Assembly: GCA_964527585.1 (NCBI GenBank)
Contig: CAZGPE010000012.1
Coordinates: 1-43,803, forward strand
Length of the DNA stretch: 43,803 bases
Source of the DNA: Fimenecus sp964527585
GTDB lineage: Bacteria; Bacillota; Clostridia; Oscillospirales; Acutalibacteraceae
Direction: 5' to 3'
The notes under the pieces were generated by a model. The model was not told the origin of the DNA and ran no database searches. It saw only the letters and a list, made by a program, of their open reading frames with translations. The translations under genes and the position numbers were made by a program. Below, piece after piece: positions 32,267 through 40,696 of this stretch (within the stretch, counting starts at the first letter, position 1; each line of letters opens with the position of its first letter).

Positions 32267-32295
32267 TTGACTTATGTTGCGGTTGCTGATATAAT
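32267..32295 (+). promoter_or_regulatory. rpsF-ssb-rpsR promoter
   Basis: TTGACT (32267-32272), exactly 17 bp, perfect TATAAT (32290-32295). It begins two bases after the previous terminator. Confidence 0.88.
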
Positions 32296-32304
32296 ATTAA
32301 ATCG

Positions 32305-32376
32305 CTGAAAATGTTTTTTAATGTTTTCGGTTCCTTCCCTCAAAATTCAAATGTGAGGGCAGAGTCCATAAGGAGG
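32305..32376 (+). promoter_or_regulatory. Structured leader of the rpsF operon
   Basis: The 5' UTR contains two inverted repeats: GAAAA / TTTTC (around 32307-32328) and CCCTCA / TGAGGG (around 32337-32359). In many bacteria S6:S18 binds a hairpin in this leader to repress the operon. I could not align these repeats confidently to that motif, so an autoregulatory role is only suggested. Confidence 0.35.
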
Positions 32377-32385
32377 TGCAAAAGA

Positions 32386-32667
32386 ATGACAAAGTATGAA
32401 GCAATCGTTGTCCTTTCGGTTAACAATAAAACCGATGAGGATGTTAAGAACCTTGTTGAAAAATTCAAGGCTTTGATTGAGAAAAACGGCACTCTTGAAA
32501 GCGTTGACGAGTGGGGCAAGAGAAAACTCGCTTACCTTATCAACGACGAAGCTGAAGGATACTATGTACTCTTCAATCTTGAGTGTGAGCCGGCTTTCCC
32601 CGCTGAGTTCCAGCGTGTTGCCGGAATCACTGACGGCGTTCTCCGTTCAATTGTAGTTAAGAAGTAA
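32386..32667 (+). CDS. rpsF: 30S ribosomal protein bS6
   Basis: 93 residues, the normal length. TKYEAIVVLSVNNKTDEDVK opens the ferredoxin-like fold; WGKRKLAYLINDEAEGYYVLF is the conserved centre where S6 contacts S18 on the small-subunit platform. ATG at 32386 follows AAGGAGGTG, whereas an upstream in-frame ATG at 32311 lies in the leader. First gene of rpsF-ssb-rpsR, which couples synthesis of the S6:S18 pair with single-strand binding protein. Confidence 0.97.
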   Translation: MTKYEAIVVLSVNNKTDEDVKNLVEKFKALIEKNGTLESVDEWGKRKLAYLINDEAEGYYVLFNLECEPAFPAEFQRVAGITDGVLRSIVVKK

Positions 32668-32682
32668 TCGGAGGAATGGGAA

Positions 32683-33159
32683 ATGATTAACTGTGCAGTT
32701 ATAATGGGCAGACTTACTGCGGACCCTGAATTGCGTACAACGACAAACGGTATCTCGGTAACATCTTTCTGCGTTGCTGTTGACAGAAATTTTGTCAAGG
32801 CAGGCGAGGAGAGACAGGCTGATTTTATCAATGTTGTTGCATGGCGTCAGACAGCGGATTTTGTTACCCGCTATTTCCGCAAAGGCTCAATGATCGCCAT
32901 TCAAGGCTCAATCCAGACCCGTGTTTATGAAGATAAAACGGGTGCAAAAAGAACTGCTGTTGAAATCGTAGCGGACAATGTTTCGTTCTGCGGCTCCAAG
33001 TCGTCGGATGCGGGACAGGGTTCGAGATTTGAGGCTCCTGCGGCAAACACACCGTCTTATCAAGCCGGCAATTCCGCAAACTTCTCAAGTCCGATGGCTG
33101 CCGAAGATGACTTCGGTTTCGGCTCAGCGGCAGATGACGATGACGGACTTCCGTTTTAA
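32683..33159 (+). CDS. ssb: Single-stranded DNA-binding protein
   Basis: 158 residues. The OB-fold domain (1-105) has MINCAVIMGRLTADPELR, FCVAVDR and the conserved DFINVVAWR. It is followed by a flexible Ala/Ser/Asn/Gln linker and an acidic tip, DDDDGLPF, the docking peptide for repair and replication proteins. The tip is a mild variant of the usual DDDIPF. It binds ssDNA as a tetramer. It lies 15 bp after rpsF with GGAGG, and 38 bp before rpsR. Confidence 0.97.
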   Translation: MINCAVIMGRLTADPELRTTTNGISVTSFCVAVDRNFVKAGEERQADFINVVAWRQTADFVTRYFRKGSMIAIQGSIQTRVYEDKTGAKRTAVEIVADNVSFCGSKSSDAGQGSRFEAPAANTPSYQAGNSANFSSPMAAEDDFGFGSAADDDDGLPF

Positions 33160-33197
33160 TCGTCGGTTAAATTGAATTTTTACAGGAGGATATAACA

Positions 33198-33440
33198 ATG
33201 GCTAACGAAAAAGGCAATCGTCCTATGAACAGAAAACGCAAAAAAGTTTGTGCTTTCTGCGTAGAGAAAGTTGAAAAGATTGACTATAAAGATGCAGCAA
33301 AACTCCGTCGCTTCACTTCAGAGAGAGCAAAGATTCTCCCCAGAAGAGTAACAGGAACTTGTGCATACCATCAGAGAGAACTCACAACCGCTATCAAGAG
33401 AGCAAGAGCAATCGCTCTTCTTCCCTACACAGCAGACTAA
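33198..33440 (+). CDS. rpsR: 30S ribosomal protein bS18
   Basis: 80 residues with a basic N-terminus, KKVCAFCVEKVEKIDYKD (two cysteines, the ancestral form), then the conserved RRFTSERAKILPRRVTGTCA and a basic C-terminal helix. It partners with S6 on the 30S platform. AGGAGG lies 12 bases before the ATG. Last gene of the operon; a strong terminator follows. Confidence 0.97.
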   Translation: MANEKGNRPMNRKRKKVCAFCVEKVEKIDYKDAAKLRRFTSERAKILPRRVTGTCAYHQRELTTAIKRARAIALLPYTAD

Positions 33441-33455
33441 GTTTTCAATATAACA

Positions 33456-33491
33456 AAGCCGTGTACTTAACAGTACACGGCTTGTTTTTTT
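33456..33491 (+). terminator. rpsF operon terminator
   Basis: Perfect 12-bp stem AAGCCGTGTACT / AGTACACGGCTT with loop TAAC, then seven T. It probably also serves the convergent small-protein genes on the minus strand. Confidence 0.92.
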
Positions 33492-33497
33492 ATAAGG

Positions 33498-33959
33498 TTA
33501 TGAGTTTATATTGTTTGTGAACGCTTTTGTTTTACAGTCGCATTTTTGGAAATCTACCGATACTCCGTTGTCGGTTTCGACGATACAAAGATGTGCGGTT
33601 TCAAGAACTTCACTGCCGAGTTCTTTGCCTTCTTCAACCGAAGTGTAATTTTTGCGTATGGTTGTGTATTCAACGATTGTGTTTTTATCGCTGTTTTCGA
33701 GTATTCTCGATTCATTAACGGTAACGATTTGCGTTTCGGGATCGGTTAAATATGTTTCTTTTTGATTTTGTATATATTCGGAAATTTCAGCGTTTATTTC
33801 ATCACATACTTTGTCCGAATATTCACATCCTGCGATTTCATATTCACCGTAAGCGTTTAAGTCCCATTTAACCGGTTCCTTTTCGGGAAGAGCAAATAAA
33901 CAGAGAAGAACGGCTTGTAAAACAAAGAATACCGTTAAAGCGATTACCGATTTTTTCAT
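33498..33959 (-). CDS. Small secreted or anchored protein, unknown
   Basis: 153 residues, not recognised. A short basic start and hydrophobic stretch (about 5-24, VIALTVFFVLQAVLLCLFAL) form a signal anchor or uncleaved signal peptide. The rest is acidic and polar, with four cysteines (two as CDC near the end) that could form disulfides outside the cell. Its start overlaps the stop of the upstream small gene (ATGA), so the pair is translationally coupled. Both proteins have the same plan and similar hydrophobic segments, suggesting an ancient duplication or a complex. Confidence 0.7.
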   Translation of the reverse strand: MKKSVIALTVFFVLQAVLLCLFALPEKEPVKWDLNAYGEYEIAGCEYSDKVCDEINAEISEYIQNQKETYLTDPETQIVTVNESRILENSDKNTIVEYTTIRKNYTSVEEGKELGSEVLETAHLCIVETDNGVSVDFQKCDCKTKAFTNNINS

Positions 33960-34384
33960 TTAACATCGCCTCCTGTCTCGGAAAGTGAAATGCTGAAGGA
34001 ATTGGCGTTTCCGAAAGAAGTTTCAACAATCCATTTTTCGCTTGTTTGCGAAGAAGAAAGTTCAAAAACGAGAGCGTCTTTGCCTTTTTCGGTTATTTTT
34101 GTTTCGGGCGCCGAAGTAAGATTGAATTTTTCGATGTAATCCGACTGAATTTCGGCACAGGCGGATGTGAATTTTGCGTTGTTTGCCTTTTCAGCGGTCG
34201 AAGTTAAGAAAGTTTCAGTTCTTTTGGGAGCGGTTACGGTAATCGGGCTTCCGACAACAACCGCAATGTCCGTCCATTTGTATGAAGGACAAACCGTTTC
34301 AAGAGCCAAAACACCCCAGAACACAAGCAAGATTGCCTGTATGAGTACCGCACAAATAATCGGTACAGCTTTTTTAGATTTCAT
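33956..34384 (-). CDS. Small secreted or anchored protein, unknown
   Basis: 142 residues, not recognised. MKSKKAVPIICAVLIQAI and the following residues form a basic start and a hydrophobic helix (about 6-29). The remainder is a Thr/Ser/Lys-rich extracytoplasmic domain without cysteines after residue 75. GGGGGA lies before the ATG and a plausible promoter is upstream. It is the first of a two-gene operon convergent to rpsR. Function unknown; conserved paired expression would suggest an envelope complex. Confidence 0.7.
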   Translation of the reverse strand: MKSKKAVPIICAVLIQAILLVFWGVLALETVCPSYKWTDIAVVVGSPITVTAPKRTETFLTSTAEKANNAKFTSACAEIQSDYIEKFNLTSAPETKITEKGKDALVFELSSSQTSEKWIVETSFGNANSFSISLSETGGDVK

Positions 34385-34469
34385 AAAAATTCCCCCTTTA
34401 AGTTGTTATTTGTGTGTATATAAATTTTACTTCTGCATTGGGGACGCCTCTTTTCACATATATTTATCT

Positions 34470-34498
34470 CTAATACAACTATACACAAACAATTTCAA
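34470..34498 (-). promoter_or_regulatory. Promoter of the two small-protein genes
   Basis: On the minus strand TTGAAA (34493-34498), 17 bp, TATTAG (34470-34475). It leaves a leader of about 80 nt. The stretch from 34500 to 34685 is AT-rich, with short inverted repeats but no gene. Confidence 0.5.
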
Positions 34499-34687
34499 AA
34501 AAAACAAGAATATTTTCAAAAATTGAAAATTTTTGTTTAATATGTCCAAGAAACATAGTATGGTTTTTAGCTTTTTGACGAAAAAATTTGTCGAAATTTC
34601 GTTGCAACATAAAATTTTATGCCGTAAAAACAAATTCACTTTTTATTTTAATGCAATTTCGTTTCTTTTTTTGTAAAGCGGTCTTAA

Positions 34688-34768
34688 AATGTATAAAAAT
34701 GCAGATTGTATGTATTTTTATTCCGTTATTATGCACAAATATGCAAAAAATATGAATAAATTCTGAAA
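34688..34768 (+). promoter_or_regulatory. Four tandem ARG-box-like operators before argG
   Basis: Four 18-mers start at 34688, 34709, 34730 and 34751, exactly 21 bp apart (3-bp gaps), each with ATG at positions 2-4. The first, AATGTATAAAAATGCAGA, matches the Bacillus ARG box CATGAATAAAAATGCAAG at 14 of 18. The third, TATGCACAAATATGCAAA, and the fourth, TATGAATAAATTCTGAAA, also match well; the second is the weakest. Pairs of 18-bp boxes 3 bp apart are how hexameric ArgR binds. The last box ends 6 bp before the -35 of argG, as expected for repression by arginine. Confidence 0.65.
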
Positions 34769-34774
34769 AAAGAC

Positions 34775-34802
34775 TTGATTTTATACGAAAACGGTGTATA
34801 AT
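34775..34802 (+). promoter_or_regulatory. argGH promoter
   Basis: TTGATT (34775-34780), 16 bp, perfect TATAAT (34797-34802), about 42 bp before the argG start codon. Confidence 0.8.
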
Positions 34803-34844
34803 CTCATTGTAAAGAAAAGTTAAATCAATTCGGAGGAATCGGTA

Positions 34845-36077
34845 ATGGATAAAAAAGATATTAAAAAAGTTGTACTCGCTTATTCGGGCGGACTTGATAC
34901 ATCAATCATTATTCCGTGGTTGAAAGAAAATTACAATAACTGTGAAGTAATCGCTGTTTCCGGTGATGTAGGCCAGGGAACCGAACTTGACGGACTTGAA
35001 GAAAAAGCAATCAAAACGGGTGCTTCGAAACTTTATGTTCTCGATCTTAAAAAGGAATATGTCGAAGAATACATTTGGCCTTGCCTTAAAGCAGGTGCGG
35101 ATTATGAAACATATCTTCTCGGTACTTCTCATGCCCGTCCCTGTATTGCAAAAGGACTTGCCGAAATCGCTAAAAAAGAAGGCGCAGATGCAATTTGCCA
35201 CGGCTGTACCGGAAAAGGTAACGATCAGGTTCGTTTTGAACTTACCCTTAAGGCTTTTGCTCCCGAAATGGAAATAATCGCTCCTTGGCGTGAGTGGGAT
35301 ATTAAATCCCGTGAAGAAGAAATCGAATATGCGGAAGCTCACAACATTCCGCTTAAAATCAACCGTGAGACAAACTATTCAAAAGATAAAAATGTTTGGC
35401 ATCTCTCTCACGAAGGCCTTGATCTCGAAGATCCCGCAAACGAGCCTATGTACGCTAAGGAAGGCTTCCTTGAAATGAGTGTTGCTCCCGAACAGGCTCC
35501 TGATGCTCCGACTTATGTCAATATTCACTTCGAAAAGGGCATCCCGACTTCGATTGACGGGGTTGAGATGAACGGTCTTGAAATCGTAGAAAAACTTAAC
35601 GAACTCGGCGGCGCAAACGGAATCGGACTTCTTGATATTGTTGAAAACCGTCTTGTAGGAATGAAGTCGAGAGGTGTTTATGAAACTCCCGGCGGAACAA
35701 TCCTTTACAAAGCACATGAAATGCTTGAAACAATTACTCTTGACAGAGATACTCAGCATTATAAAAAACTTGTTTCTCAGAAATTCGGAGAACTTGTTTA
35801 TTTCGGACAGTGGTTTACTCCTTTGCGTGAGGCTCTTTCGGCTTTTGTCGATAAGACTCAGGAAACCGTTACGGGTGATGTTAAGGTTAAACTTTACAAG
35901 GGTAATGTTATAAATGCGGGTATTACTTCACCGTACACTCTTTACGATGAAAATGTCGCATCGTTCGGTGAGGACGGCGGAGCATACAATCAGGCTGATT
36001 CGGCAGGATTTATCAATCTTTTCGGACTTCCGATTAAAGTTAAGGCTTTGCTTGACGCACAGCGTAACGAAAAATAA
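34845..36077 (+). CDS. argG: Argininosuccinate synthase
   Basis: 410 residues. Condenses citrulline and aspartate with ATP to argininosuccinate, the penultimate step of arginine synthesis. AYSGGLDTS (12-20) is the PP-loop of N-type ATP pyrophosphatases. SGDVGQGTE, THARPCIAKG-like TSHARPCIAKG and GCTGKGNDQVRFE are further signatures, and SREEEIEYA follows. CGGAGGA lies before the ATG. It is first in argGH and is probably controlled by ArgR through the tandem boxes upstream. Homotetrameric, cytoplasmic. Confidence 0.98.
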   Translation: MDKKDIKKVVLAYSGGLDTSIIIPWLKENYNNCEVIAVSGDVGQGTELDGLEEKAIKTGASKLYVLDLKKEYVEEYIWPCLKAGADYETYLLGTSHARPCIAKGLAEIAKKEGADAICHGCTGKGNDQVRFELTLKAFAPEMEIIAPWREWDIKSREEEIEYAEAHNIPLKINRETNYSKDKNVWHLSHEGLDLEDPANEPMYAKEGFLEMSVAPEQAPDAPTYVNIHFEKGIPTSIDGVEMNGLEIVEKLNELGGANGIGLLDIVENRLVGMKSRGVYETPGGTILYKAHEMLETITLDRDTQHYKKLVSQKFGELVYFGQWFTPLREALSAFVDKTQETVTGDVKVKLYKGNVINAGITSPYTLYDENVASFGEDGGAYNQADSAGFINLFGLPIKVKALLDAQRNEK

Positions 36078-36095
36078 GAATACACTTTATATTAA

Positions 36096-36123
36096 GCGGC
36101 AGAGGGATTATTCTCTCTGTCGC
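36096..36123 (+). other. Hairpin between argG and argH
   Basis: GCGGCAGAG pairs with CTCTGTCGC (9 bp, one G-U), loop about ten bases, with no T-run after it. It is more likely an RNA-stability or processing element within the argGH message than a terminator. Confidence 0.5.
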
Positions 36124-36148
36124 AACAGTGTTTATTAAGGAGAAAAAT

Positions 36149-37519
36149 ATGAAACTTTGGGCAGGCCGTTTTTCAAAAGAGGTCGACAAAAAAACAAACG
36201 ATTTCAATTCGTCGATTTCATTTGACAGCCGTATGTATAAAGAAGATATTGACGGAAGTATCGCACACGCAACAATGCTTGCGGCACAGTCGATTATTTC
36301 TTATGAAGACCTTGAAAAAATCGTAACGGGTCTTAATCAAATTAAAAGCGAAATCGAAAACGGTATTCTTTTAATTGATCCGGATGCGGAAGATATTCAT
36401 ACATTTATCGAAGGCGAACTTACCGAGAGAATAGGACAGGCGGGAAAAAGACTTCATACCGCAAGAAGCCGTAACGATCAGGTTGCCGTTGACATCAGGC
36501 TTTATTTAAGAAAAGAGTGCGATACGGTTTACGGACTTATCGAAGAACTGATAAATGTAATTGTCGATAAGGCGGAAAAATACTGTGATACGGTAATGCC
36601 CGGATATACTCATATGCAGCGTGCTCAACCTATTACTTTCGGACATCATCTTATGGCTTATGCCGAGATGCTTTTAAGGGATAAACAAAGAATAAGCGAT
36701 GCGAAAGCGAGAATGAATTATTCTCCGCTGGGTTCATGTGCGCTTGCCGGAACAACATACAACACGGACAGAGAGATGACCGCAAAAGCGCTCGGATTTG
36801 ACGGTGCTATGAACAATTCTCTTGACGGCGTATCCGACAGGGATTTCTGTATGGAACTTGCATCTGCGCTTTCGATACTTATGGTTCATCTTTCAAGATT
36901 TTCCGAAGAGATAATTCTCTGGTGTTCTTGGGAATTCAAATTCGTCGAACTTGACGATGCGTTTTCAACCGGTTCGTCGATAATGCCTCAAAAGAAGAAC
37001 CCCGATATTACAGAACTTATAAGGGGTAAATCGGGCAGAGTGTTCGGAGATTTGATGACTTTGCTTACAATGATGAAAGGATTGCCGCTTGCATATAATA
37101 AAGATATGCAGGAAGATAAAGAGGCGATTTTCGATGCGTTCGATACGGTTAAAATGTGCCTTACGACATTTATTCCGATGCTTGAAACAATGAAGGCAAT
37201 TCCCGAAAATATGCGTAAAGCGGCAGCGGGCGGATTTATCAACGCAACCGACTGTGCGGATTATCTTGTTTCAAAAGGTATACCTTTCAGAGATGCATAC
37301 AAAGCGACAGGCGAATTGGTTGCACTTTGTATAAACAAGGGACTGACACTTGAAACTTTGCCTTTGGACGAATACAAAAATGTATGTGAACAGTTCGATG
37401 ACGGAGTTTATCAGGCGATAAATCTCGATAAATGCGTAAACGACAGAACCTCGTTGGGCGGCCCTGCAAAAGAAAATGTACTTTCACAGGTTGAAAGAGT
37501 AAAAAACCTCAATAAATAA
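36149..37519 (+). CDS. argH: Argininosuccinate lyase
   Basis: 456 residues; splits argininosuccinate to arginine and fumarate. MKLWAGRFSKEVDK opening, RLHTARSRNDQVAVDIRLYL, YTHMQRAQPITFGHHLMAYA and the superfamily signature GSSIMPQKKNPD (catalytic loop) are all present. ATG at 36149 follows AAGGAG; an upstream in-frame ATG seven codons earlier lacks a ribosome site. It lies 71 bp after argG with a hairpin between them, and completes the citrulline-to-arginine branch. The earlier arg genes are not in the window. Confidence 0.97.
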   Translation: MKLWAGRFSKEVDKKTNDFNSSISFDSRMYKEDIDGSIAHATMLAAQSIISYEDLEKIVTGLNQIKSEIENGILLIDPDAEDIHTFIEGELTERIGQAGKRLHTARSRNDQVAVDIRLYLRKECDTVYGLIEELINVIVDKAEKYCDTVMPGYTHMQRAQPITFGHHLMAYAEMLLRDKQRISDAKARMNYSPLGSCALAGTTYNTDREMTAKALGFDGAMNNSLDGVSDRDFCMELASALSILMVHLSRFSEEIILWCSWEFKFVELDDAFSTGSSIMPQKKNPDITELIRGKSGRVFGDLMTLLTMMKGLPLAYNKDMQEDKEAIFDAFDTVKMCLTTFIPMLETMKAIPENMRKAAAGGFINATDCADYLVSKGIPFRDAYKATGELVALCINKGLTLETLPLDEYKNVCEQFDDGVYQAINLDKCVNDRTSLGGPAKENVLSQVERVKNLNK

Positions 37520-37524
37520 TCAAA

Positions 37525-37551
37525 TGCCGGGATTTTTTTCTCGGCGTTTTT
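37525..37551 (+). terminator. argGH terminator
   Basis: GCCGGG / CTCGGC stem around a T-rich loop, followed by GTTTTTA. The stem is short but well placed. Confidence 0.65.
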
Positions 37552-37561
37552 ATTTACCGTG

Positions 37562-37590
37562 TTTACACCGATAAGTAACTGTGATAAAAT
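37562..37590 (+). promoter_or_regulatory. uxaC promoter
   Basis: TTTACA (37562-37567), 17 bp, TAAAAT (37585-37590), about 38 bp before the start codon. Confidence 0.65.
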
Positions 37591-37628
37591 ATTATGCATA
37601 ATATTATAAGGCGGAAGGGGACTTTTCA

Positions 37629-39035
37629 ATGAGAAAATTTATGGATAAAGATTTTTTACTGACAACAAAAACCGCAAAGGAAATATATAAAAAAGGTGCC
37701 GAAAAAACGCCGATTTTCGATTGGCATTGCCACCTTTCTCCGAAAGAAATATACGAAAACAATCCGCCTAAGGATATTGCGGAACTTTGGCTCGGCGGCG
37801 ATCATTACAAGTGGCGTGCTATGCGTTCTTGCGGGGTTCCCGAAGAGTATATAACCGGAAGAAAATCCGGATATGAAAAATTCAAAAAGTGGGCGGAAGT
37901 TGTTCCTTATCTTATCGGTAATCCGCTTTATCATTGGACTCATCTCGAATTGCAGCGCTATTTCGGAATATATGAGCCTTTAAGTGTGGAAACGGCACAG
38001 GCGATTTGGAACAAGTGTAACGAACAGATTAAAAACGGCGGGTTTACACCCCGTGAACTTATCGAAAAGTCAAATGTTGCCTGCGTATGCACAACAGACG
38101 ATCCTGCCGACAGTTTGGAATACCATAAAAAACTGAAAAAAGATAAATCGTTTAAGTGCAAGGTGTTGCCTGCGTTCCGTCCCGATAAAGCGCTCGGAAT
38201 CGAAAAAGCCGATTTTATTCCGTGGCTTGCATCAATGGAAAAAACCGCCGGAAGAGAAATATCTTCCTTTGCTCAGCTTAAAGAAGTCCTTTCGCAGAGA
38301 ATTGATTTCTTCGATGAGATGGGTTGCCGTGCATCAGACCATGCGCTGACTTATGTTCCTTATGCCGTGTCGAACTCCCGTGAACTTGAACTGATTTTCA
38401 AAAAAGGCGTCAACGGTAAACCTTTGAGCGATGAAGAACTCGATAAATATAAAACCGCCCTTCTCGGATTTTTAGGCGAAAAATATGCCGAAAAAGGTTG
38501 GGTTATGGAACTTCATATCGGCGCTTTGAGAAACAACAATACAAGAATGTATCAAAAATTAGGAGCAGATACGGGCTTCGATTCGGTTGATGACAGAGAA
38601 ATCGCTCTCGGTCTTTCACGCTTCCTCGATTCGCTTGCAAAAATCGGAAAACTTCCGAAGACCGTTCTCTTTACCCTTAATCCCAAAGACAATGTTGTTC
38701 TTGCGACAATGCTCGGTAATTTCCAAAGCGATGAAGTCGCTTCGAAGATTCAATTCGGTTCGGCGTGGTGGTTTAACGACAATTACGACGGTATGCGCCG
38801 TCAAATGACCGATTTGGCAAATCTCGGTGCGCTTTCGAAATTTGTCGGAATGATTACAGATTCCCGCAGTTTCCTCTCTTATCCCAGACACGAATATTTC
38901 CGCCGTATACTTTGCGAACTTATCGGAGATTGGGTAGAGGACGGAAAATATCCCGAAGATATTAAATTCCTCTCACGGATTGTTGAAGACATTTCCTTTA
39001 ACAATGCAAAAAACTATTTTGACTTGAAACTTTAA
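37629..39035 (+). CDS. uxaC: Glucuronate (uronate) isomerase
   Basis: 468 residues. Isomerises D-glucuronate to fructuronate and D-galacturonate to tagaturonate, the entry step for hexuronates from pectin and glucuronoxylan. It belongs to the amidohydrolase fold: PIFDWHCHLSPKEI gives metal ligands H33 and H35. ELWLGGDHYKWRAMRSCG, QFGSAWWFNDNYDGMRRQM and GMITDSRSFLSYPRHEYFRR are UxaC signatures. GGAAGGGG precedes the ATG. The remaining hexuronate genes (uxaB/uxuB, uxaA/uxuA, kdgK) are not nearby. It is followed 12 bp later by a HAD phosphatase, probably in the same transcript. Confidence 0.96.
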   Translation: MRKFMDKDFLLTTKTAKEIYKKGAEKTPIFDWHCHLSPKEIYENNPPKDIAELWLGGDHYKWRAMRSCGVPEEYITGRKSGYEKFKKWAEVVPYLIGNPLYHWTHLELQRYFGIYEPLSVETAQAIWNKCNEQIKNGGFTPRELIEKSNVACVCTTDDPADSLEYHKKLKKDKSFKCKVLPAFRPDKALGIEKADFIPWLASMEKTAGREISSFAQLKEVLSQRIDFFDEMGCRASDHALTYVPYAVSNSRELELIFKKGVNGKPLSDEELDKYKTALLGFLGEKYAEKGWVMELHIGALRNNNTRMYQKLGADTGFDSVDDREIALGLSRFLDSLAKIGKLPKTVLFTLNPKDNVVLATMLGNFQSDEVASKIQFGSAWWFNDNYDGMRRQMTDLANLGALSKFVGMITDSRSFLSYPRHEYFRRILCELIGDWVEDGKYPEDIKFLSRIVEDISFNNAKNYFDLKL

Positions 39036-39047
39036 TCGGAGATTTTT

Positions 39048-39869
39048 ATGGCGATAAAACTTATTGTTACCGACCTTGACGGTACGCTTATGGCGGCTGA
39101 CCATTTGACAGTAACTCAGCGCACAAAAGATGCTTTGAAATCTGCACATGATATGGGTGTAAAGATTGCAATCGCAACCGGCAGAACGCTTGCGCTTACA
39201 CAAAATGTTACAAAACAGATCCCGTTTGCCGATTATGTTATATATTCTAACGGTGCTGCGGTTTACGACAGAAAACAGGGAAAAGATATATACAAAAACT
39301 GTATTTCGGTTGAACATACCTCACAAATTCTCAATGAACTCGAAAAAGTACCGGTTTATTACAATGTTTTTTCAGACGGGAAGATATACATACATAAAGA
39401 CAGAGATTCTTATTACAAAGAGGATAATTTGCCGATTGATTTCTTACGGGAAGTTACCCGTATTTCAGTTCAATCCGATAATATGCCGCAAACACTTTTC
39501 GGAAAGCAGGCGGAAATATTAGCGCTGTATTCTATGCATGGGGAATTGAAAGAGCATTTTATTTCAATGTTTAAGAGTATGGGCCTTTATCTTACAGCAT
39601 CGCTTCCCAACGAAATCGAAGCGACTGCGCAAAATGTAAACAAAGGGACCGCACTTGAAGGGTTCTGCAAAGAAATCGAAGTTTTACCCGATGAGGTTAT
39701 GGCTTTCGGAGATGCGATGAACGATTATGAGATGCTCAAATTTGCAGGCTATTCCTTTGCGATGGGAAATGCCGTACAGCAAATAAAAGAAGTCGCACGC
39801 TATACAACTCTTACCAATGCCGAAGACGGACTTGCTGTGGCGGTGGAAAAATATTTGCTCGATAAATAA
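39048..39869 (+). CDS. HAD-superfamily (Cof-type) phosphatase
   Basis: 273 residues. Motif I is VTDLDGTL with nucleophile D9 and D11. Motif II is AIATGRT, a Lys lies in the NKGTAL region (motif III), and motif IV is GDAMNDYEM. The large type C2B cap between motifs II and III identifies the Cof/YidA group, which dephosphorylates sugar phosphates and flavin or PLP precursors with broad specificity. It follows uxaC by 12 bp with CGGAG before the ATG, so a sugar-phosphate substrate is plausible. A bidirectional terminator follows. Confidence 0.92.
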   Translation: MAIKLIVTDLDGTLMAADHLTVTQRTKDALKSAHDMGVKIAIATGRTLALTQNVTKQIPFADYVIYSNGAAVYDRKQGKDIYKNCISVEHTSQILNELEKVPVYYNVFSDGKIYIHKDRDSYYKEDNLPIDFLREVTRISVQSDNMPQTLFGKQAEILALYSMHGELKEHFISMFKSMGLYLTASLPNEIEATAQNVNKGTALEGFCKEIEVLPDEVMAFGDAMNDYEMLKFAGYSFAMGNAVQQIKEVARYTTLTNAEDGLAVAVEKYLLDK

Positions 39870-39879
39870 GTAAACAAAA

Positions 39880-39907
39880 ACTCCCGAAGTCAGACTTCGG
39901 GAGTTTT
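39880..39907. terminator. Bidirectional terminator
   Basis: Perfect stem ACTCCCGAAGT / ACTTCGGGAGT with a CAG loop, flanked by A-run and T-run, so active on both strands. It serves the convergent HAD and YhhN genes. Confidence 0.92.
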
Positions 39908-39922
39908 TAAGGTGTATTCGGA

Positions 39923-40633
39923 TTATTTTATAAACATAAGACTTGTGCCTAAAAGCACTTGAGCCACATAGTAGGTAACAATGTAGAATATTTTAAGCGC
40001 TTTGTTCTTTCGCTGACCGCCGAACATATAAATCGCAAGCGAAGAGTCTGAAACGACAAAACATACTGCGCCGACTACAAGAGTTAAAAAGGCTCCGAGA
40101 TTTGAAAAATCGGGATCGGATAAAAGCATAATTCCGAGTCTTACGGCATTGATGAGCATAAAGCAAATCAAACTTCCGTAACAAAAAACCGGAAGGGCAA
40201 GTTTTCCGAGTTCGAGATGAATTTTAATCGCAACTGCACAGGCGATTGCCATAATAACCGCAACGGGAATAAAAGCCGAAGCGGAAAAAAGCACAAATCC
40301 ACTGTGCGCATAAGAAAAAGCGATGACAAAGAAAATATGCCCGATAAAGAAAGATACACCGCCCAAAAAGTTGACAGTCGGCGGAGCGATTATATGGATT
40401 AACAAATCTCCGATAACTCCGAAAACAAGGGCAAGCATAAGATACTTCATATAAGAGGAAGAGTTATTCGCATAGACCGTACAACATACGGCGCTTATCA
40501 AAAAAAGTCCCGAACAAATCATTTTTATTTTTAATGAAGTGTGCGTTCTTTCGGGCCAAGAATATTTCAAAAAAAGAGGGACGAAGATAAACTGTAAAGC
40601 AACTGAAATAATGTAAATTATAATAGCGCTCAT
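39923..40633 (-). CDS. YhhN family membrane protein (lysoplasmalogenase-like)
   Basis: 236 residues with about eight transmembrane helices. GDLLIHI, the G-x2-FFIGHIFFVIAFSY stretch and the late acidic VSDSSLAIYMF motif are the YhhN/TMEM86 pattern. Eukaryotic TMEM86B and a Legionella homologue hydrolyse the vinyl-ether bond of lysoplasmalogens, which is of interest because many anaerobic clostridia make plasmalogens, but activity here is inferred. ATG at 40633 follows AGGAG; the open frame 19 codons upstream covers the promoter and is rejected. Confidence 0.82.
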   Translation of the reverse strand: MSAIIIYIISVALQFIFVPLFLKYSWPERTHTSLKIKMICSGLFLISAVCCTVYANNSSSYMKYLMLALVFGVIGDLLIHIIAPPTVNFLGGVSFFIGHIFFVIAFSYAHSGFVLFSASAFIPVAVIMAIACAVAIKIHLELGKLALPVFCYGSLICFMLINAVRLGIMLLSDPDFSNLGAFLTLVVGAVCFVVSDSSLAIYMFGGQRKNKALKIFYIVTYYVAQVLLGTSLMFIK

Positions 40634-40661
40634 TTTACAACTCCTAAAATGTAATAAGTTT

Positions 40662-40690
40662 ACATTAGTATTAAATCCGTAAATTGTCAA
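40662..40690 (-). promoter_or_regulatory. Promoter of the YhhN gene
   Basis: On the minus strand consensus TTGACA (40685-40690), 17 bp, TAATGT (40662-40667), 28 bp before the start codon. Confidence 0.78.
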
Positions 40691-40696
40691 TAAACG

